A stretch of 37,596 nt of DNA from Candidatus Phocaeicola excrementigallinarum (GCA_019120125.1 DWVR01000039.1:1-37596), one strand, 5' to 3'; positions 1 through 8,516 are shown, numbered from the stretch's first letter. A program made the numbers and translations. The notes: a model not told the origin generated them from the sequence alone.

Positions 1-23
1 CTGGCCAACTGAGCTAAAGAGGC
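1..23 (-). tRNA. tRNA, 5' part only (cut by window edge)
   Basis: Read on the minus strand, the first 23 nt have the 5' layout of a tRNA: a 7-nt acceptor strand GCCTCTT, then U8 and A9, the D-stem GCTC, and a D-loop AGTTGGCCAG with the conserved A14, G18-G19 and A21. The anticodon lies outside the window, so the amino acid cannot be named. It starts 4 nt after the 3' end of the SRP RNA on the same strand, which suggests the two are made from one transcript. Confidence 0.85.
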
Positions 24-27
24 GGGT

Positions 28-123
28 GGGTAAGCTTACCATATCGCGCCGCTACAACCAACTACCTTTGCTGCGATCAAGCCCTGGAGGATTCGAAGGG
101 AGCTGGCCGTATGGGACTTACCC
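28..123 (-). ncRNA. ffs: Signal recognition particle RNA (small bacterial 4.5S type)
   Basis: The minus-strand RNA folds into one long hairpin. GGGTAAG at its 5' end pairs with CTTACCC at its 3' end, CCATA pairs with TATGG, and CCAGCT pairs with AGTTGG further up. Near the tip is the Ffh-binding domain IV signature, CAGG followed by 3 nt, a 4-nt loop, 3 nt and AGCA, the same spacing as in the E. coli RNA. The apical sequence is GCTTGATCGC rather than the classic GGAA-tetraloop form. Length of about 96 nt fits the small SRP RNA class. It works with Ffh in co-translational membrane targeting. A good promoter lies 50 nt upstream. The call rests on fold and signature; I cannot run a covariance model. 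Confidence 0.8.
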
Positions 124-171
124 GTATTTCATTCCGGACAGACGCTCACTCACGTCATCCGTTTGCGGGTG

Positions 172-201
172 CAAAGGTAGGTATATTTTCCGAATGTGCA
201 A
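172..201 (-). promoter_or_regulatory. Promoter of the SRP RNA-tRNA unit
   Basis: On the minus strand there is a perfect Bacteroidetes -7 box, TACCTTTG (172-179), with a TTG -33 element (199-201) at 19-bp spacing. The transcription start should lie near 163-166, about 40 nt before the SRP RNA 5' end. Confidence 0.75.
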
Positions 202-284
202 TATCTCCGGCCAAAAAAATCCGCATTTTTACGGAAACAAGTGTTTTTTCAGCTTTTTATATAGCGCGAAAAGACGAAAAAGCG

Positions 285-292
285 TACTTTTG
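285..292 (+). promoter_or_regulatory. -7 box for the DUF4199 operon
   Basis: TACTTTTG matches the Bacteroidetes -7 consensus TAnnTTTG and ends 23 nt before the first ATG of the operon. No convincing -33 element is visible at the expected distance. Confidence 0.55.
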
Positions 293-315
293 TAGGCATT
301 ATTAAAAAAAGAGAC

Positions 316-849
316 ATGACAACAAGACGACCGACAACCTTACAGGAACAAGCAATGTATTTCGGCACCTGCATGGGGCTTTTCTGGATATTCAAGTTCA
401 TCTTCCTGCCCACAGGGTTCACGGTTCCTCTGCTACAGCTGCTTTTCATACTGATGACGTTGTTCGTGCCGGTGCTCGGCTACATCTACGCGCGCCGTTA
501 CAGGAACACCTGCTGCGGAGGAAGCATCTCGTTTCTCAAGGCTTTCGCCTTCACCGTGTTCATGTACATGTTCGCCTCCCTGCTGACAGCCGTGGCACAC
601 TACGTCTATTTCCGTTTCATCGACAACGGATATCTGGTCAACACCTACATCAGCACACTCGAATCAATGGACACGTCCGCGCTCACGGAAGAGATGAAGG
701 AGTCTGTCCGGCAGCTGACCGACGCGCTGGGTGTCATCTCATCCCTGTCGCCGCTGGAGATGGCCCTCCAGCTCCTGTCACAAAACTTTTTCTACGGCGT
801 GCTGCTGGCCCTGCCCACCGCACTGCTCACAATGAAACGTAAAAAATAA
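316..849 (+). CDS. DUF4199-family membrane protein
   Basis: This 177-residue hydrophobic protein has about four predicted membrane segments: near residues 15-35, 40-60, 75-100 and close to the C-terminus. A soluble stretch rich in Glu and Ser sits at about 115-140. The cytoplasmic RYRNTCCGG loop and the overall layout match the DUF4199 family, which in Bacteroidales is commonly next to a family 2 glycosyltransferase, as here (14-nt gap). It is the first gene of a six-gene plus-strand operon. Its biochemical role is unknown; a partner role for the neighbouring glycosyltransferase is inference from position only. Confidence 0.8.
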   Translation: MTTRRPTTLQEQAMYFGTCMGLFWIFKFIFLPTGFTVPLLQLLFILMTLFVPVLGYIYARRYRNTCCGGSISFLKAFAFTVFMYMFASLLTAVAHYVYFRFIDNGYLVNTYISTLESMDTSALTEEMKESVRQLTDALGVISSLSPLEMALQLLSQNFFYGVLLALPTALLTMKRKK

Positions 850-863
850 CCGAACTGGAATAT

Positions 864-1814
864 ATGGACATATCAATTATCGTTCCCCTTTATAATGAGG
901 AAGAATCCTTGCCAGAGCTGTATGCCTGGATTCAGCGCGTGATGAGCGCGAACAACTTCACCTACGAAGTGATCTTCGTCAACGACGGAAGTACCGACCG
1001 CTCCTGGCAGGTGATCGAGGAGCTCCAGAAAGCCTCCGAACACGTGAAAGGCATCAAATTCCGCCGCAACTACGGAAAGTCACCGGCCTTGTACTGCGGA
1101 TTCGAGAAGGCGCAGGGCGACGTGGTAATCACCATGGACGCCGACCTGCAGGACAGTCCCGACGAGATTCCGGAACTTTACCGCATGATTACGGAGGATG
1201 GCTACGACCTTGTGTCCGGCTGGAAACAGAAACGTTACGACCCTCTGTCGAAAACCATCCCCACCAAACTGTTCAACGCCACCGCCAGAGCCGTATCAGG
1301 CATCCACAACCTGCACGATTTCAACTGCGGACTGAAAGCTTACCGCCGCGACGTGGTGAAGAACATCGAGGTATACGGCGAGATGCACCGCTACATCCCT
1401 TACCTTGCCAAGAACGCCGGATTCAACCGCATCGGAGAAAAGGTCGTGCATCATCAGGCCCGCAAATACGGAAAGACCAAATTCGGACTGAACCGTTTCG
1501 TCAACGGTTATCTCGACCTGCTCACCCTCTGGTTCCTGTCCACTTTCGGAGTGAAGCCAATGCACATCTTCGGCTTTCTGGGTTCCATCATGTTCATGCT
1601 GGGATTCATCGCCGTCATCATCGTGGGAGCCGACAAGCTTTACGACATGTACCATGGCAATCCTTACCGCCTGATCACGGAAAGTCCTTACTTCTATCTG
1701 GCACTGACCACCATGATTCTGGGAACACAACTGTTTCTGGCCGGATTCATCGGCGAGCTGATTGCCCGCAACTCCGTTGAAAGAAACAAGTATCAAATAG
1801 AGAAAGAGATTTAA
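864..1814 (+). CDS. Family 2 glycosyltransferase, membrane-anchored (DPM1/GtrB-like)
   Basis: The 316-residue protein has an N-terminal GT-A fold: SIIVPLYNEEESL at residues 4-16, NDGSTDRSW at 40-48, and the metal-binding D-x-D within MDADLQD (Asp92, Asp94). Two hydrophobic segments at about 230-255 and 275-300 form the C-terminal membrane anchor typical of polyprenyl-phosphate sugar transferases such as GtrB, ArnC and dolichol-phosphate mannose synthase. The likely reaction is transfer of a sugar from a nucleotide sugar to undecaprenyl phosphate on the inner face of the cytoplasmic membrane. The sugar cannot be read from sequence. It is followed after 2 nt by the DUF6452 gene. Confidence 0.88.
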   Translation: MDISIIVPLYNEEESLPELYAWIQRVMSANNFTYEVIFVNDGSTDRSWQVIEELQKASEHVKGIKFRRNYGKSPALYCGFEKAQGDVVITMDADLQDSPDEIPELYRMITEDGYDLVSGWKQKRYDPLSKTIPTKLFNATARAVSGIHNLHDFNCGLKAYRRDVVKNIEVYGEMHRYIPYLAKNAGFNRIGEKVVHHQARKYGKTKFGLNRFVNGYLDLLTLWFLSTFGVKPMHIFGFLGSIMFMLGFIAVIIVGADKLYDMYHGNPYRLITESPYFYLALTTMILGTQLFLAGFIGELIARNSVERNKYQIEKEI

Positions 1815-1816
1815 AA

Positions 1817-2314
1817 ATGAGAAAAAGTCTACCGGCCATTTTGTCCGTGCTGCTGTCGGCGATACTTATCCCGGCCTGCGAAGTGGAAAACTGTCCGCCC
1901 AACGCGTTGTCGTTCGCCCATTTCACATTTGTGGACCAATATGGAAGAAGCGTGGTCTACACGGACACGCTGAGCGTCTACGGGCAGACTGACTACGGCG
2001 ACTCGGTCGTTCAGGACACGCTCGTCAACCGTGAGATGAATGTAGGCGAGCTCAGCCTGCCGCTCAGCTACGGTACACAGACGCGTTTCATCCTGCGCTA
2101 CAACAGCCGGACACAGGATGTCATCACCATCACCCACCGCAACATTCCTTATTTCATGAATCTGGACTGCGGTACCATGATGTTCTATGAAGTGACCGGT
2201 GCCGAGACAACCTCACGAATGCTCGACTCGCTCGTCATCACCAACCCGAATATTGACAACAATGAAAAAGAGAACTTCAAGATATACTTTACGGTTACTG
2301 ATACTGGCGAGTAG
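1817..2314 (+). CDS. DUF6452-family lipoprotein-like protein
   Basis: This 165-residue protein has a signal peptide ending in a lipobox-like IPAC, with the lipidated Cys at about residue 21, followed by a Cys-containing EVENCPP motif. The rest is predicted beta-rich, with many Thr/Ser/Tyr strands, consistent with the uncharacterised Bacteroidales family DUF6452. It starts 2 nt after the glycosyltransferase stop. Its 3' end overlaps the start of the following DUF6048 gene by 53 nt. Function unknown; envelope location is inferred from the signal. Confidence 0.75.
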   Translation: MRKSLPAILSVLLSAILIPACEVENCPPNALSFAHFTFVDQYGRSVVYTDTLSVYGQTDYGDSVVQDTLVNREMNVGELSLPLSYGTQTRFILRYNSRTQDVITITHRNIPYFMNLDCGTMMFYEVTGAETTSRMLDSLVITNPNIDNNEKENFKIYFTVTDTGE

Positions 2315-2999
2315 CTGTCTGCTGGGCGTGGCTTCCGGGTGGGGCCAGCAGGTGCACAAGGCTGTCTCCGCCGAGAAGAAGGCCGAAATGGAGAAAGAGG
2401 AGAGGAAAAAAATCCCGCTCTACCAGGGCCTTTCACTGGAATGGGAGATAGCCGGACTGGCAAGCCACCTGCTGGGCAGTGACATCCTCAATTCCGAGAT
2501 TGCCCTGCGTGCCAACCTGAAGAACCGTTTCCTGCCGGTAGTGGAGGCAGGCTACGGCAAGGCCGACGCCATCAACGACGGGAACAACCTGCATTACAAG
2601 ACATCGGCCCCTTACTTCCGTATTGGTGTCGACTACAACATCTTCCACAAAAAGACCCATCTGCCCGGCTATATCTACGCCGGACTGCGTTACGGCATGA
2701 CATCCTTCTCATACGATGTCAGTGGCCCCGACATGACCGACCCGAACTACGGAAGTGTCAACGTCACGCCTTACTCATACAGCGGACTGAAAAGCAACGC
2801 CAGTTGGGCAGAAGGTGTGTTCGGACTGAAAGTGAGAATCTACAAAGGTTTCTGCATGGGCTGGAGTGTACGTTACAAGATAAGGATCAGCGTAAAGGAG
2901 CATGAGAACGCCGTCCCTTGGTACATTCCGGGATTCGGAAAGAATGCCAGCAGCGGTTTCAACCTGATGTATAACCTAATCTATAATCTTCCATTCTGA
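2262..2999 (+). CDS. DUF6048-family outer-membrane-type protein
   Basis: I place the start at the ATG at 2262, because it opens a clear signal peptide (MKKRTSRYTLRLLILASSCL..., cleavage near GWGQQ). The open frame extends 63 nt further upstream, but those residues are not signal-like. The mature part of about 215 residues has alternating hydrophobic/aromatic strands (YFRIGVDYN, YIYAGLRYG, FCMGWSVRYKIRI) and ends in an aromatic residue (YNLPF), as outer-membrane beta-barrels do. The family is the uncharacterised DUF6048. The start codon lies 53 nt inside the upstream DUF6452 gene in another frame, so translation is probably coupled. Confidence 0.75.
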   Translation: MKKRTSRYTLRLLILASSCLLGVASGWGQQVHKAVSAEKKAEMEKEERKKIPLYQGLSLEWEIAGLASHLLGSDILNSEIALRANLKNRFLPVVEAGYGKADAINDGNNLHYKTSAPYFRIGVDYNIFHKKTHLPGYIYAGLRYGMTSFSYDVSGPDMTDPNYGSVNVTPYSYSGLKSNASWAEGVFGLKVRIYKGFCMGWSVRYKIRISVKEHENAVPWYIPGFGKNASSGFNLMYNLIYNLPF

Positions 3000-3001
3000 C
3001 T

Positions 3002-3571
3002 ATGGGTATATTCGCCATCATCCTGCTGGCCGTCAGCCTTGCCATCGACTGTTTCACGGTATCGGTCACCAGTGGGATTATCCTCCAGCGTATCCGCTGG
3101 GACATTTTCCTGAAAATGGGATTCCTCTTCGGACTTTTCCAAGCCATGATGCCTTTTCTGGGATGGCTGGGAGCCAGCCGGTTCAGCCACCTCATCGAGG
3201 ACTACGACCACTGGATCGCTTTCGGACTTCTCTGCTTTCTGGGCATCCGCATGATCCGAGAGCAGTTCAAGAAAGAGGAGGAACGGAACTTCAACCCCAC
3301 CCGCCTGAAGGTGATTCTGGCATTGGCCGTAGCCACCAGCATCGACGCGCTTGCCGTCGGCATCTCATTCGCGTTCACGGGATACAGCACCCTCCATTCT
3401 CTGACCCTTCCGCTCACGGCCATCGGACTGGCCTCGTTCATCCTGTCCGTGGCGGGATGCCTCATCGGGGTGTTCTGCGGAAAACGCTTCCATCTCCGTG
3501 TGGAGATTTTCGGGGGACTGGTCCTCATCGGCATCGGGACAAAAATACTGATCGAACACCTTTTCTTATAA
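3002..3571 (+). CDS. mntP: Manganese efflux pump MntP
   Basis: The 189-residue protein has six predicted membrane helices and two DUF204 repeats. Asp16 (in SLAIDCFTVS) and Asp115 (in ATSIDALAVG) match the conserved acidic residues of helices 1 and 4 in E. coli MntP that are needed for Mn2+ export. Length equals the family norm. It begins 2 nt after the DUF6048 stop and is followed by apbE after a 9-nt gap. Unlike many enteric mntP genes it has no leader of its own, so no Mn riboswitch is expected here. Confidence 0.9.
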   Translation: MGIFAIILLAVSLAIDCFTVSVTSGIILQRIRWDIFLKMGFLFGLFQAMMPFLGWLGASRFSHLIEDYDHWIAFGLLCFLGIRMIREQFKKEEERNFNPTRLKVILALAVATSIDALAVGISFAFTGYSTLHSLTLPLTAIGLASFILSVAGCLIGVFCGKRFHLRVEIFGGLVLIGIGTKILIEHLFL

Positions 3572-3580
3572 CAGAACATC

Positions 3581-4597
3581 ATGACAGACAGAAAAAAGCT
3601 AAAATGGCAATTGCCTTTCCTCATCCTGCTGATTGTCGGTACGGTTCTCATCTTGAAAAAACAGGCTCCGTACCAGACCGACGAGGGATTTATATTCGGA
3701 ACCATGTACAAAATCACATACCAGTCGGAAAATAACCTGAAAAACGAGATTGAGACTGAACTTAGAAAAGTGGACAACTCGCTTTCGCCGTTCAACAAGC
3801 AGTCGGTCATTACCTGTGTCAACAACAATGCCGACCTCAAGGCCGACAGTATGCTTGCCTACGTCTACCGGATGGCAAGAAGCATTTCCGAAGAGACCGG
3901 AGGCGCGTACGACATCACCGTAGCCCCTTTAGTCAACGCATGGGGATTCGGATTCAAGACACAGGCATTCCCGGATTCGTCCAAGATTGACAGCCTGCTC
4001 CAGATAGTAGGCTATCGGAAAATCAACCTGACAGAAAACGGAATATTCGAGAAACAAGACCCACGCGTCATGCTAGACTGCAGCTCCATCGCGAAAGGCT
4101 ATGGCGTGGATTGCGTGGCCCGCCTGTTGGAAAGCAAAGGTGTCCGTAACTTCATGGTCGAGATCGGCGGCGAAGTAGTCATCAAGGGAGAGAACCCGAA
4201 GATGGAGAAATGGAGAATCGGAATCAACCGCCCGGTGGATGACTCGTTGGCAGTGAACCAGGAACTGCAGACCATTCTGGAAATCACTGATGCGGGAATG
4301 GCCACATCGGGCAACTACCGCAACTTCTACTACAAGGACGGAAAGAAATACGCACACACCATCGATCCGCGTACTGGCTATCCGGTCCAGCACAACATCC
4401 TATCATCCACGGTAATAGCCGACAACTGCGCCAAGGCCGACGCATACGCCACCGCCTTCATGGTACTGGGACTGGACTCCGCCAGAATCATCTGTGATGC
4501 CCATCCTGAGCTCGACGCCTATTTCATCTATGAGGACGACAACGGAAAACTGCGCACCTATTCCACTTCAGGAATGAAAAGATATATGAGAAACTGA
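3581..4597 (+). CDS. apbE: FAD:protein FMN transferase (ApbE)
   Basis: The 338-residue protein has a single N-terminal hydrophobic segment (about residues 11-27) with no lipobox Cys, so it is probably anchored in the cytoplasmic membrane facing the periplasm. ApbE-family motifs follow in order: GTMYKITY, SPFNKQS, GAYDITVAPLVNAWGFG, DCSSIAKGYGVD, the EIGGEV flavin-site segment, and GMATSGNYRNFYYKDGKKYAHTIDPRTGYP. The enzyme links FMN covalently to a Thr of target proteins such as NqrB/NqrC and RnfG. It is the last gene of the operon, convergent with the DMT transporter. Confidence 0.92.
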   Translation: MTDRKKLKWQLPFLILLIVGTVLILKKQAPYQTDEGFIFGTMYKITYQSENNLKNEIETELRKVDNSLSPFNKQSVITCVNNNADLKADSMLAYVYRMARSISEETGGAYDITVAPLVNAWGFGFKTQAFPDSSKIDSLLQIVGYRKINLTENGIFEKQDPRVMLDCSSIAKGYGVDCVARLLESKGVRNFMVEIGGEVVIKGENPKMEKWRIGINRPVDDSLAVNQELQTILEITDAGMATSGNYRNFYYKDGKKYAHTIDPRTGYPVQHNILSSTVIADNCAKADAYATAFMVLGLDSARIICDAHPELDAYFIYEDDNGKLRTYSTSGMKRYMRN

Positions 4598-4644
4598 ACA
4601 GGGACGTCGTGCCGATAACCCACAGAGACACGGAGATGCGGAAG

Positions 4645-5550
4645 TCATCCCAACACGTTTCCCAGATAAAGAAAGAACATACCGATAAGCACAAGCACAA
4701 GGTCGACTGCCTTGCTCTTGAGATTTTTCTCATGAAAGACCATGGCACCGAAAAGGAAGGAGACCACCACACTGCCCCGGCGTACCATCGACACAATGGA
4801 AATCATGGAACCGTCCATGCCCAGCGCATAGAAATAGACAAAATCTGCGGCCGACAGAAAAACTGAGATAAGGATGATGCACCAGTCCCAATGAAAGGGA
4901 GTGCCCGACTTGCGGCGTGGCCACCAGAGGAACATCAGCACACCGCCCATCAGAAAAAGCTGGTAGACATTGTACCACGACTGGACCACCATGTTGTTGA
5001 ACCGCCCCATCAGGTATTTGTCGTACAACCCGCTCACAGCTCCCAACAATGCGGCCAATACCACAAACCAGATCCATCGGTTATGCTCGAAATCAATGCC
5101 TTCCTTTTTCCCGGAACGGCCCAACAAGAAAAACGAGACAATGGCCATCAGCACACCGATCCACTGGTACACGTTCAACTGCTCGCCGAATATCAGCAGC
5201 GCGCCCACCAGCGTCATCACCGGACGCGTGGCATTGATAGGCCCGACAATGGTAAGCGGAAGATGCTTCATTCCGAAATAGCCGAATGTCCACGAGGAAA
5301 GTACGATGAACGACTTGATGATGATGTATTTATGCACCTCCCAACCGGCCTCCGGTACATAAAACAACGAGCCTTGCAACCATTCCGGCCGAAAATGTGA
5401 AACAAGTATGAACGGCAGGAAAATAAGACTTGAGAACAACGTGTTCAATCCCAATACGGGAAGCACCGCGTTGCCCGCCAACGATTTTTTCTTGAACACA
5501 TCATAAAAGCCCAGCAAGGCCGCCGAGCAGAACGCCAACAATAACCACAT
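4645..5550 (-). CDS. EamA-family (DMT superfamily) transporter
   Basis: The 301-residue protein is highly hydrophobic with about ten membrane helices arranged as two EamA halves. The first half includes GPINATRPVMTLVGALLIFGEQLNVYQWIGVLMAIVSFF in separate short conserved blocks; the second ends VFHEKNLKSKAVDLVLVLIGMFFLYLG. Length and the five-plus-five helix plan match drug/metabolite exporters. Substrate is unknown. It is a single-gene unit with a very good promoter directly upstream and is convergent with apbE. Confidence 0.85.
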   Translation of the reverse strand: MWLLLAFCSAALLGFYDVFKKKSLAGNAVLPVLGLNTLFSSLIFLPFILVSHFRPEWLQGSLFYVPEAGWEVHKYIIIKSFIVLSSWTFGYFGMKHLPLTIVGPINATRPVMTLVGALLIFGEQLNVYQWIGVLMAIVSFFLLGRSGKKEGIDFEHNRWIWFVVLAALLGAVSGLYDKYLMGRFNNMVVQSWYNVYQLFLMGGVLMFLWWPRRKSGTPFHWDWCIILISVFLSAADFVYFYALGMDGSMISIVSMVRRGSVVVSFLFGAMVFHEKNLKSKAVDLVLVLIGMFFLYLGNVLG

Positions 5551-5570
5551 ATCTTGAGTTTTTTACCGCG

Positions 5571-5601
5571 CAAAAATATGGATAATATCGGTGAAATCAA
5601 A
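5571..5601 (-). promoter_or_regulatory. Promoter of the EamA transporter
   Basis: Minus strand: -33 TTTG (5598-5601), 19-bp spacer, -7 TATTTTTG (5571-5578), matching both consensus elements. The start codon lies 20 nt downstream of the -7 box. Confidence 0.8.
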
Positions 5602-5666
5602 TTATATCCGTATAATTCCTTGGAGAACGCCTCAAATCGTAATCACCTCAATTATGTCAGGAAAGA

Positions 5667-5715
5667 GCGGCTTTGCCACTTGGAACATATACGCTTTTTC
5701 CTATGGCAAAGCCGC
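5667..5715 (-). terminator. Hairpin after the thioesterase gene
   Basis: A perfect 12-bp stem GCGGCTTTGCCA (5667-5678) / TGGCAAAGCCGC (5704-5715) with a 25-nt loop lies 38 nt past the thioesterase stop. On the minus strand it is followed by TCTTTCC, a weak U-tract, so terminator function is likely but not certain. Confidence 0.55.
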
Positions 5716-5752
5716 CTCTCAGCTTCCACAATATGAAATCACCAACTGTCAA

Positions 5753-6163
5753 TCACTCCAGTCCGTCCAGATCCAGCTCCTCATTCTTCCGATAGCCTGA
5801 ACTGGTCAGGATGGCAATCAGTTGCTGGTCCTCGTCCACAATACGCACCTCGATGAACGGCACACGGGCATGATTGAACACTTCATCAGCCTCTGCATAT
5901 ACATATCCCTTACGGGCCGGGCGCAGGAACGTGATGTGCGCGTTCAGAGAAAGTGTCAGCTTCTCCCGGCTGTTGGCCACCGCCGCAAAAGCCAGATCAG
6001 CCAACGTAAACAACGCTCCTCCCTGACATACTCCACCAGCGTTCAGATGATTTTCAGTCACTTCCATCCGGGCTTTGGCATATCCCGGACTGATTTCAAG
6101 CAATTCCACTCCCGCACATGCCGCAAAACGGTCATGGGCAAGCATATCTTTCAATGTTCCCAT
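5753..6163 (-). CDS. PaaI-like hotdog-fold thioesterase
   Basis: The 136-residue protein shows the hotdog thioesterase layout. The segment NAGGVCQGGALFTLADLAFAAVAN has the HGG-like substrate-helix motif with Gln in place of the usual His (CQGGALFTLAD). THE NAHITFLRPARKG strand and the EVRIVDEDQQLIAILTSSGY strand follow. It probably hydrolyses acyl-CoA thioesters in the cytoplasm. It starts 5 nt after the stop of the DUF2027/Smr gene and is surely cotranscribed with it. The natural substrate is unknown. Confidence 0.8.
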   Translation of the reverse strand: MGTLKDMLAHDRFAACAGVELLEISPGYAKARMEVTENHLNAGGVCQGGALFTLADLAFAAVANSREKLTLSLNAHITFLRPARKGYVYAEADEVFNHARVPFIEVRIVDEDQQLIAILTSSGYRKNEELDLDGLE

Positions 6164-6168
6164 AGTGA

Positions 6169-7224
6169 TTAATGTATTGTGACCATTGTGGCCCCGAAAC
6201 CGTATTCACGGAACGACGCGTCCTGGCTCGTATATGTCTTGTATTTCCGTTTCAACTCGTCCAAAATGGCACGACGCAACACTCCGTCGCCTTTCCCGTG
6301 AATAAATACGATGCGCTGTCCTTTTTTGTTCCTGAACTCTTCCAAAGTCTTGCGGAACACATCCAACTGATAGTCCAGCATCTCTCCGTTGCTCATACCG
6401 GCAGTGTCATCCAGCAGCTCATGAATATGCAGATCCACTTCCACTATATCATTCTTCACCTTATGCTGCTTTTCCTGCCTATGCGAGGAAGGCTGCGAGA
6501 CAGACTTCTGAAGCAAAGCCGACTTGATGTCATCAGCCGACACAAACACCTGCTTCACCGTCTCGTCATCTTTCACTACTTCATAAATCAGGGCGGGCTC
6601 CGCAAAGAAGTCCGACGGCTGGAACGTGTGCAACTTATAGAACTTCACTGTATCAATACGGAACTCCTGGCTTACCGCCGGCTTCAACAAAAAGGTACGA
6701 TCGTCCTTATATGCCAGAATCTGCACCGCCACATGCTCCAGACTGTTGAGTCCAGACTTGTCGAACTCCTCCAGATGAAGCTTCATGTTAGGCTTCACCG
6801 TTCCACGGCTTCTCAGGGTCCATCCCTTTCCTTCCGCTGACAAATACAGATAATCAACGAAATAATTGCTGTCGTTTACCAGATAAGTGTCAAACGAAGT
6901 AGAGGATACAGACTTCACATCCTGAGGGACAAACGCCAGATATACATTCAGTACATCGTTGCCACGAATCTCCGGCGCCCGGTAAGTGACAGGACGGTCG
7001 TATTCTTTCTCTTCCTCTTCCTCCGTGGCAGGAACAGCCGGTTTTGAAGCAGACTTCAACGGAACATTATAATCATCAGTCTCGATGACCACGCATTCCC
7101 TCACCAGCATCGGAATCTCGAAGCCGTCCTCATCGGCCACCAGCGCGATGTCTTTTCCCTGAAAACCTTTCACGATTCCGCCTCCCACCTCACTCAGAAA
7201 GCGGACTTTATCTCCAATCTTCAT
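6169..7224 (-). CDS. DUF2027 and Smr-domain protein
   Basis: The 351-residue protein has an N-terminal DUF2027 region: a KOW/SH3-like start ([19 protein letters not shown]) and then beta-rich sequence to about residue 230. A Lys/Gln-rich linker leads to a C-terminal Smr domain of about 85 residues. That domain begins [13 protein letters not shown] and contains the motif [16 protein letters not shown] and the end [10 protein letters not shown]. The DLH and HGKG motifs resemble those of MutS2 Smr endonuclease domains. MutS2 itself is absent here, so this is a stand-alone Smr protein. A role in RNA cleavage, ribosome rescue or DNA processing is possible but unproven. The thioesterase is downstream by 5 nt. 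Confidence 0.85.
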   Translation of the reverse strand: MKIGDKVRFLSEVGGGIVKGFQGKDIALVADEDGFEIPMLVRECVVIETDDYNVPLKSASKPAVPATEEEEEKEYDRPVTYRAPEIRGNDVLNVYLAFVPQDVKSVSSTSFDTYLVNDSNYFVDYLYLSAEGKGWTLRSRGTVKPNMKLHLEEFDKSGLNSLEHVAVQILAYKDDRTFLLKPAVSQEFRIDTVKFYKLHTFQPSDFFAEPALIYEVVKDDETVKQVFVSADDIKSALLQKSVSQPSSHRQEKQHKVKNDIVEVDLHIHELLDDTAGMSNGEMLDYQLDVFRKTLEEFRNKKGQRIVFIHGKGDGVLRRAILDELKRKYKTYTSQDASFREYGFGATMVTIH

Positions 7225-7247
7225 ATAGTTGTCTTTTAGATTTTATT

Positions 7248-7289
7248 CTACATTTACAAATGTAGGCACTTTCACCCTAAAATCTGCAA
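7248..7289 (-). promoter_or_regulatory. Promoter with overlapping dyad upstream of DUF2027/Smr gene
   Basis: Minus strand -7 box TACATTTG (7257-7264) with a possible TTG at 7287-7289 (22-bp spacer, longer than usual). The -7 box sits inside an 18-bp dyad, CTACATTT-ac-AAATGTAG on the plus strand (7248-7265), with 8-bp perfect arms. A repressor site is possible, but the dyad may be chance. Confidence 0.5.
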
Positions 7290-7326
7290 GACATTAAATT
7301 ATTTTTAATCTTGACGGAAAGAACCG

Positions 7327-7386
7327 GACACAGAGACACAAGACACGGAGAGTATATTTTCCTCCGTAATCCCGTGTATCTGTGTC
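7327..7386 (-). terminator. Long imperfect hairpin after phnW
   Basis: The arm at 7327-7350 (starts GACACAGAGACAC, ends CGGAG) pairs imperfectly with the arm at 7362-7386 (starts CTCCG, ends TCTGTGTC) around an 11-nt AT-rich loop. It sits directly after the phnW stop and probably ends the phosphonate operon. The core CACAGAGACAC recurs in the short apbE/EamA convergent gap near 4620. Confidence 0.5.
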
Positions 7387-7401
7387 TTAATACAAGAAAA
7401 A

Positions 7402-8496
7402 TCAGAATTTGATGTTCAAGTTCTTCACTTCCTCAATCAGGCGCAGGAAATCGGTCGGGAACACATCGCCGATATTTCCGATCCTGAATGTATCCGCCTG
7501 AGAGATCTTTCCCGGATAGATCACGAAACCTTTCGACTTCAATGCATAATAGAATGTCTTGAAATCGAAACCGGCATTCGGATAATAGAAAGAAGTGATG
7601 ACAGGCGACTGCTCATTGTCGGGAAGCAAGGTCTTGAAACCGATGCCGCGCATTCCTTCCACCAACACACGGTGGTTCTCGCAATAACGGGCATGACGTG
7701 CGGCCACTCCGCCTTCCGTCTGCAGTTCTTTCAGAGCCTGCATGAAAGCGCGCACCACATGGGTAGGAGAAGTGAAACGCCATTTTCCATGCCCTTTCTC
7801 CATCGTGTCCCATTGGTCATACAAGTCGAGCGACAAGGAACGGGCCACTCCCTTACACTGCTCCAGCAAACTCCGGCGGGCGATGACAAAGCCGAATCCC
7901 GGCACACCCTGAATACATTTGTTCGCGCTGCTTATCAGGAAATCAATACCCAAGGCAGCCATATCGACAGGCACACCGCCAAAACTGCTCATGGCATCCA
8001 CAATCAACACCTTGCCGTGGGCCTTCACCACTTCGGCTATCTCCTCAAGCGGATTCAGCACACCGGTGGTCGTCTCACAATGCACAACCGACACATGAGT
8101 CACTTCCGGATGCCCGTCCAGATACTCCCCGATTGACTTGGGGTCAACGGCCTGCGTCTCTTCAAAGCGCATCACGTGGCAATTCAGGCGGTAATATTCC
8201 GCGATGACACCCATACGCTTGCCGTAAGCACCGTTGGCCGCTACCAGCAGATGGTCTTCCGGACGGACAACCGACCCCAAAGTAGCTTCCACGCAGAACG
8301 TGCCGCTACCTTGCATCAATACGGCTGTATATTCTTCAGGACGGCTGCTGGCAAGTTCCACCAATTGCTTGCGGATCACTTCCACAATACCGACATTATA
8401 ATCTTCGTCCCATGTACACCAGTCACTCATCATGACTTCTTTCACAGTCTCACTTGTGGTCAACGGACCAGGAGTCAGCAATAAATAAGGTCTCAT
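7402..8496 (-). CDS. phnW: 2-aminoethylphosphonate--pyruvate transaminase
   Basis: The 364-residue protein is a fold-type I PLP enzyme. It opens with [26 protein letters not shown], typical of PhnW. The catalytic PLP lysine is Lys193 in [15 protein letters not shown], and the PLP ring-binding Asp is in [11 protein letters not shown]. It converts 2-aminoethylphosphonate plus pyruvate to phosphonoacetaldehyde plus alanine in the cytoplasm. It lies 20 nt after phnX, whose product uses the phosphonoacetaldehyde. Together they allow use of the AEP head group as phosphorus, carbon or nitrogen source. Confidence 0.95.
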   Translation of the reverse strand: MRPYLLLTPGPLTTSETVKEVMMSDWCTWDEDYNVGIVEVIRKQLVELASSRPEEYTAVLMQGSGTFCVEATLGSVVRPEDHLLVAANGAYGKRMGVIAEYYRLNCHVMRFEETQAVDPKSIGEYLDGHPEVTHVSVVHCETTTGVLNPLEEIAEVVKAHGKVLIVDAMSSFGGVPVDMAALGIDFLISSANKCIQGVPGFGFVIARRSLLEQCKGVARSLSLDLYDQWDTMEKGHGKWRFTSPTHVVRAFMQALKELQTEGGVAARHARYCENHRVLVEGMRGIGFKTLLPDNEQSPVITSFYYPNAGFDFKTFYYALKSKGFVIYPGKISQADTFRIGNIGDVFPTDFLRLIEEVKNLNIKF

Positions 8497-8516
8497 AATA
8501 TTCTGTATTTTGTCAT

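Noticed and set aside
26-305. Short plus-strand frames over the SRP RNA region
   Set aside because: They cover a structured RNA and its promoter on the other strand and have no protein-like features.
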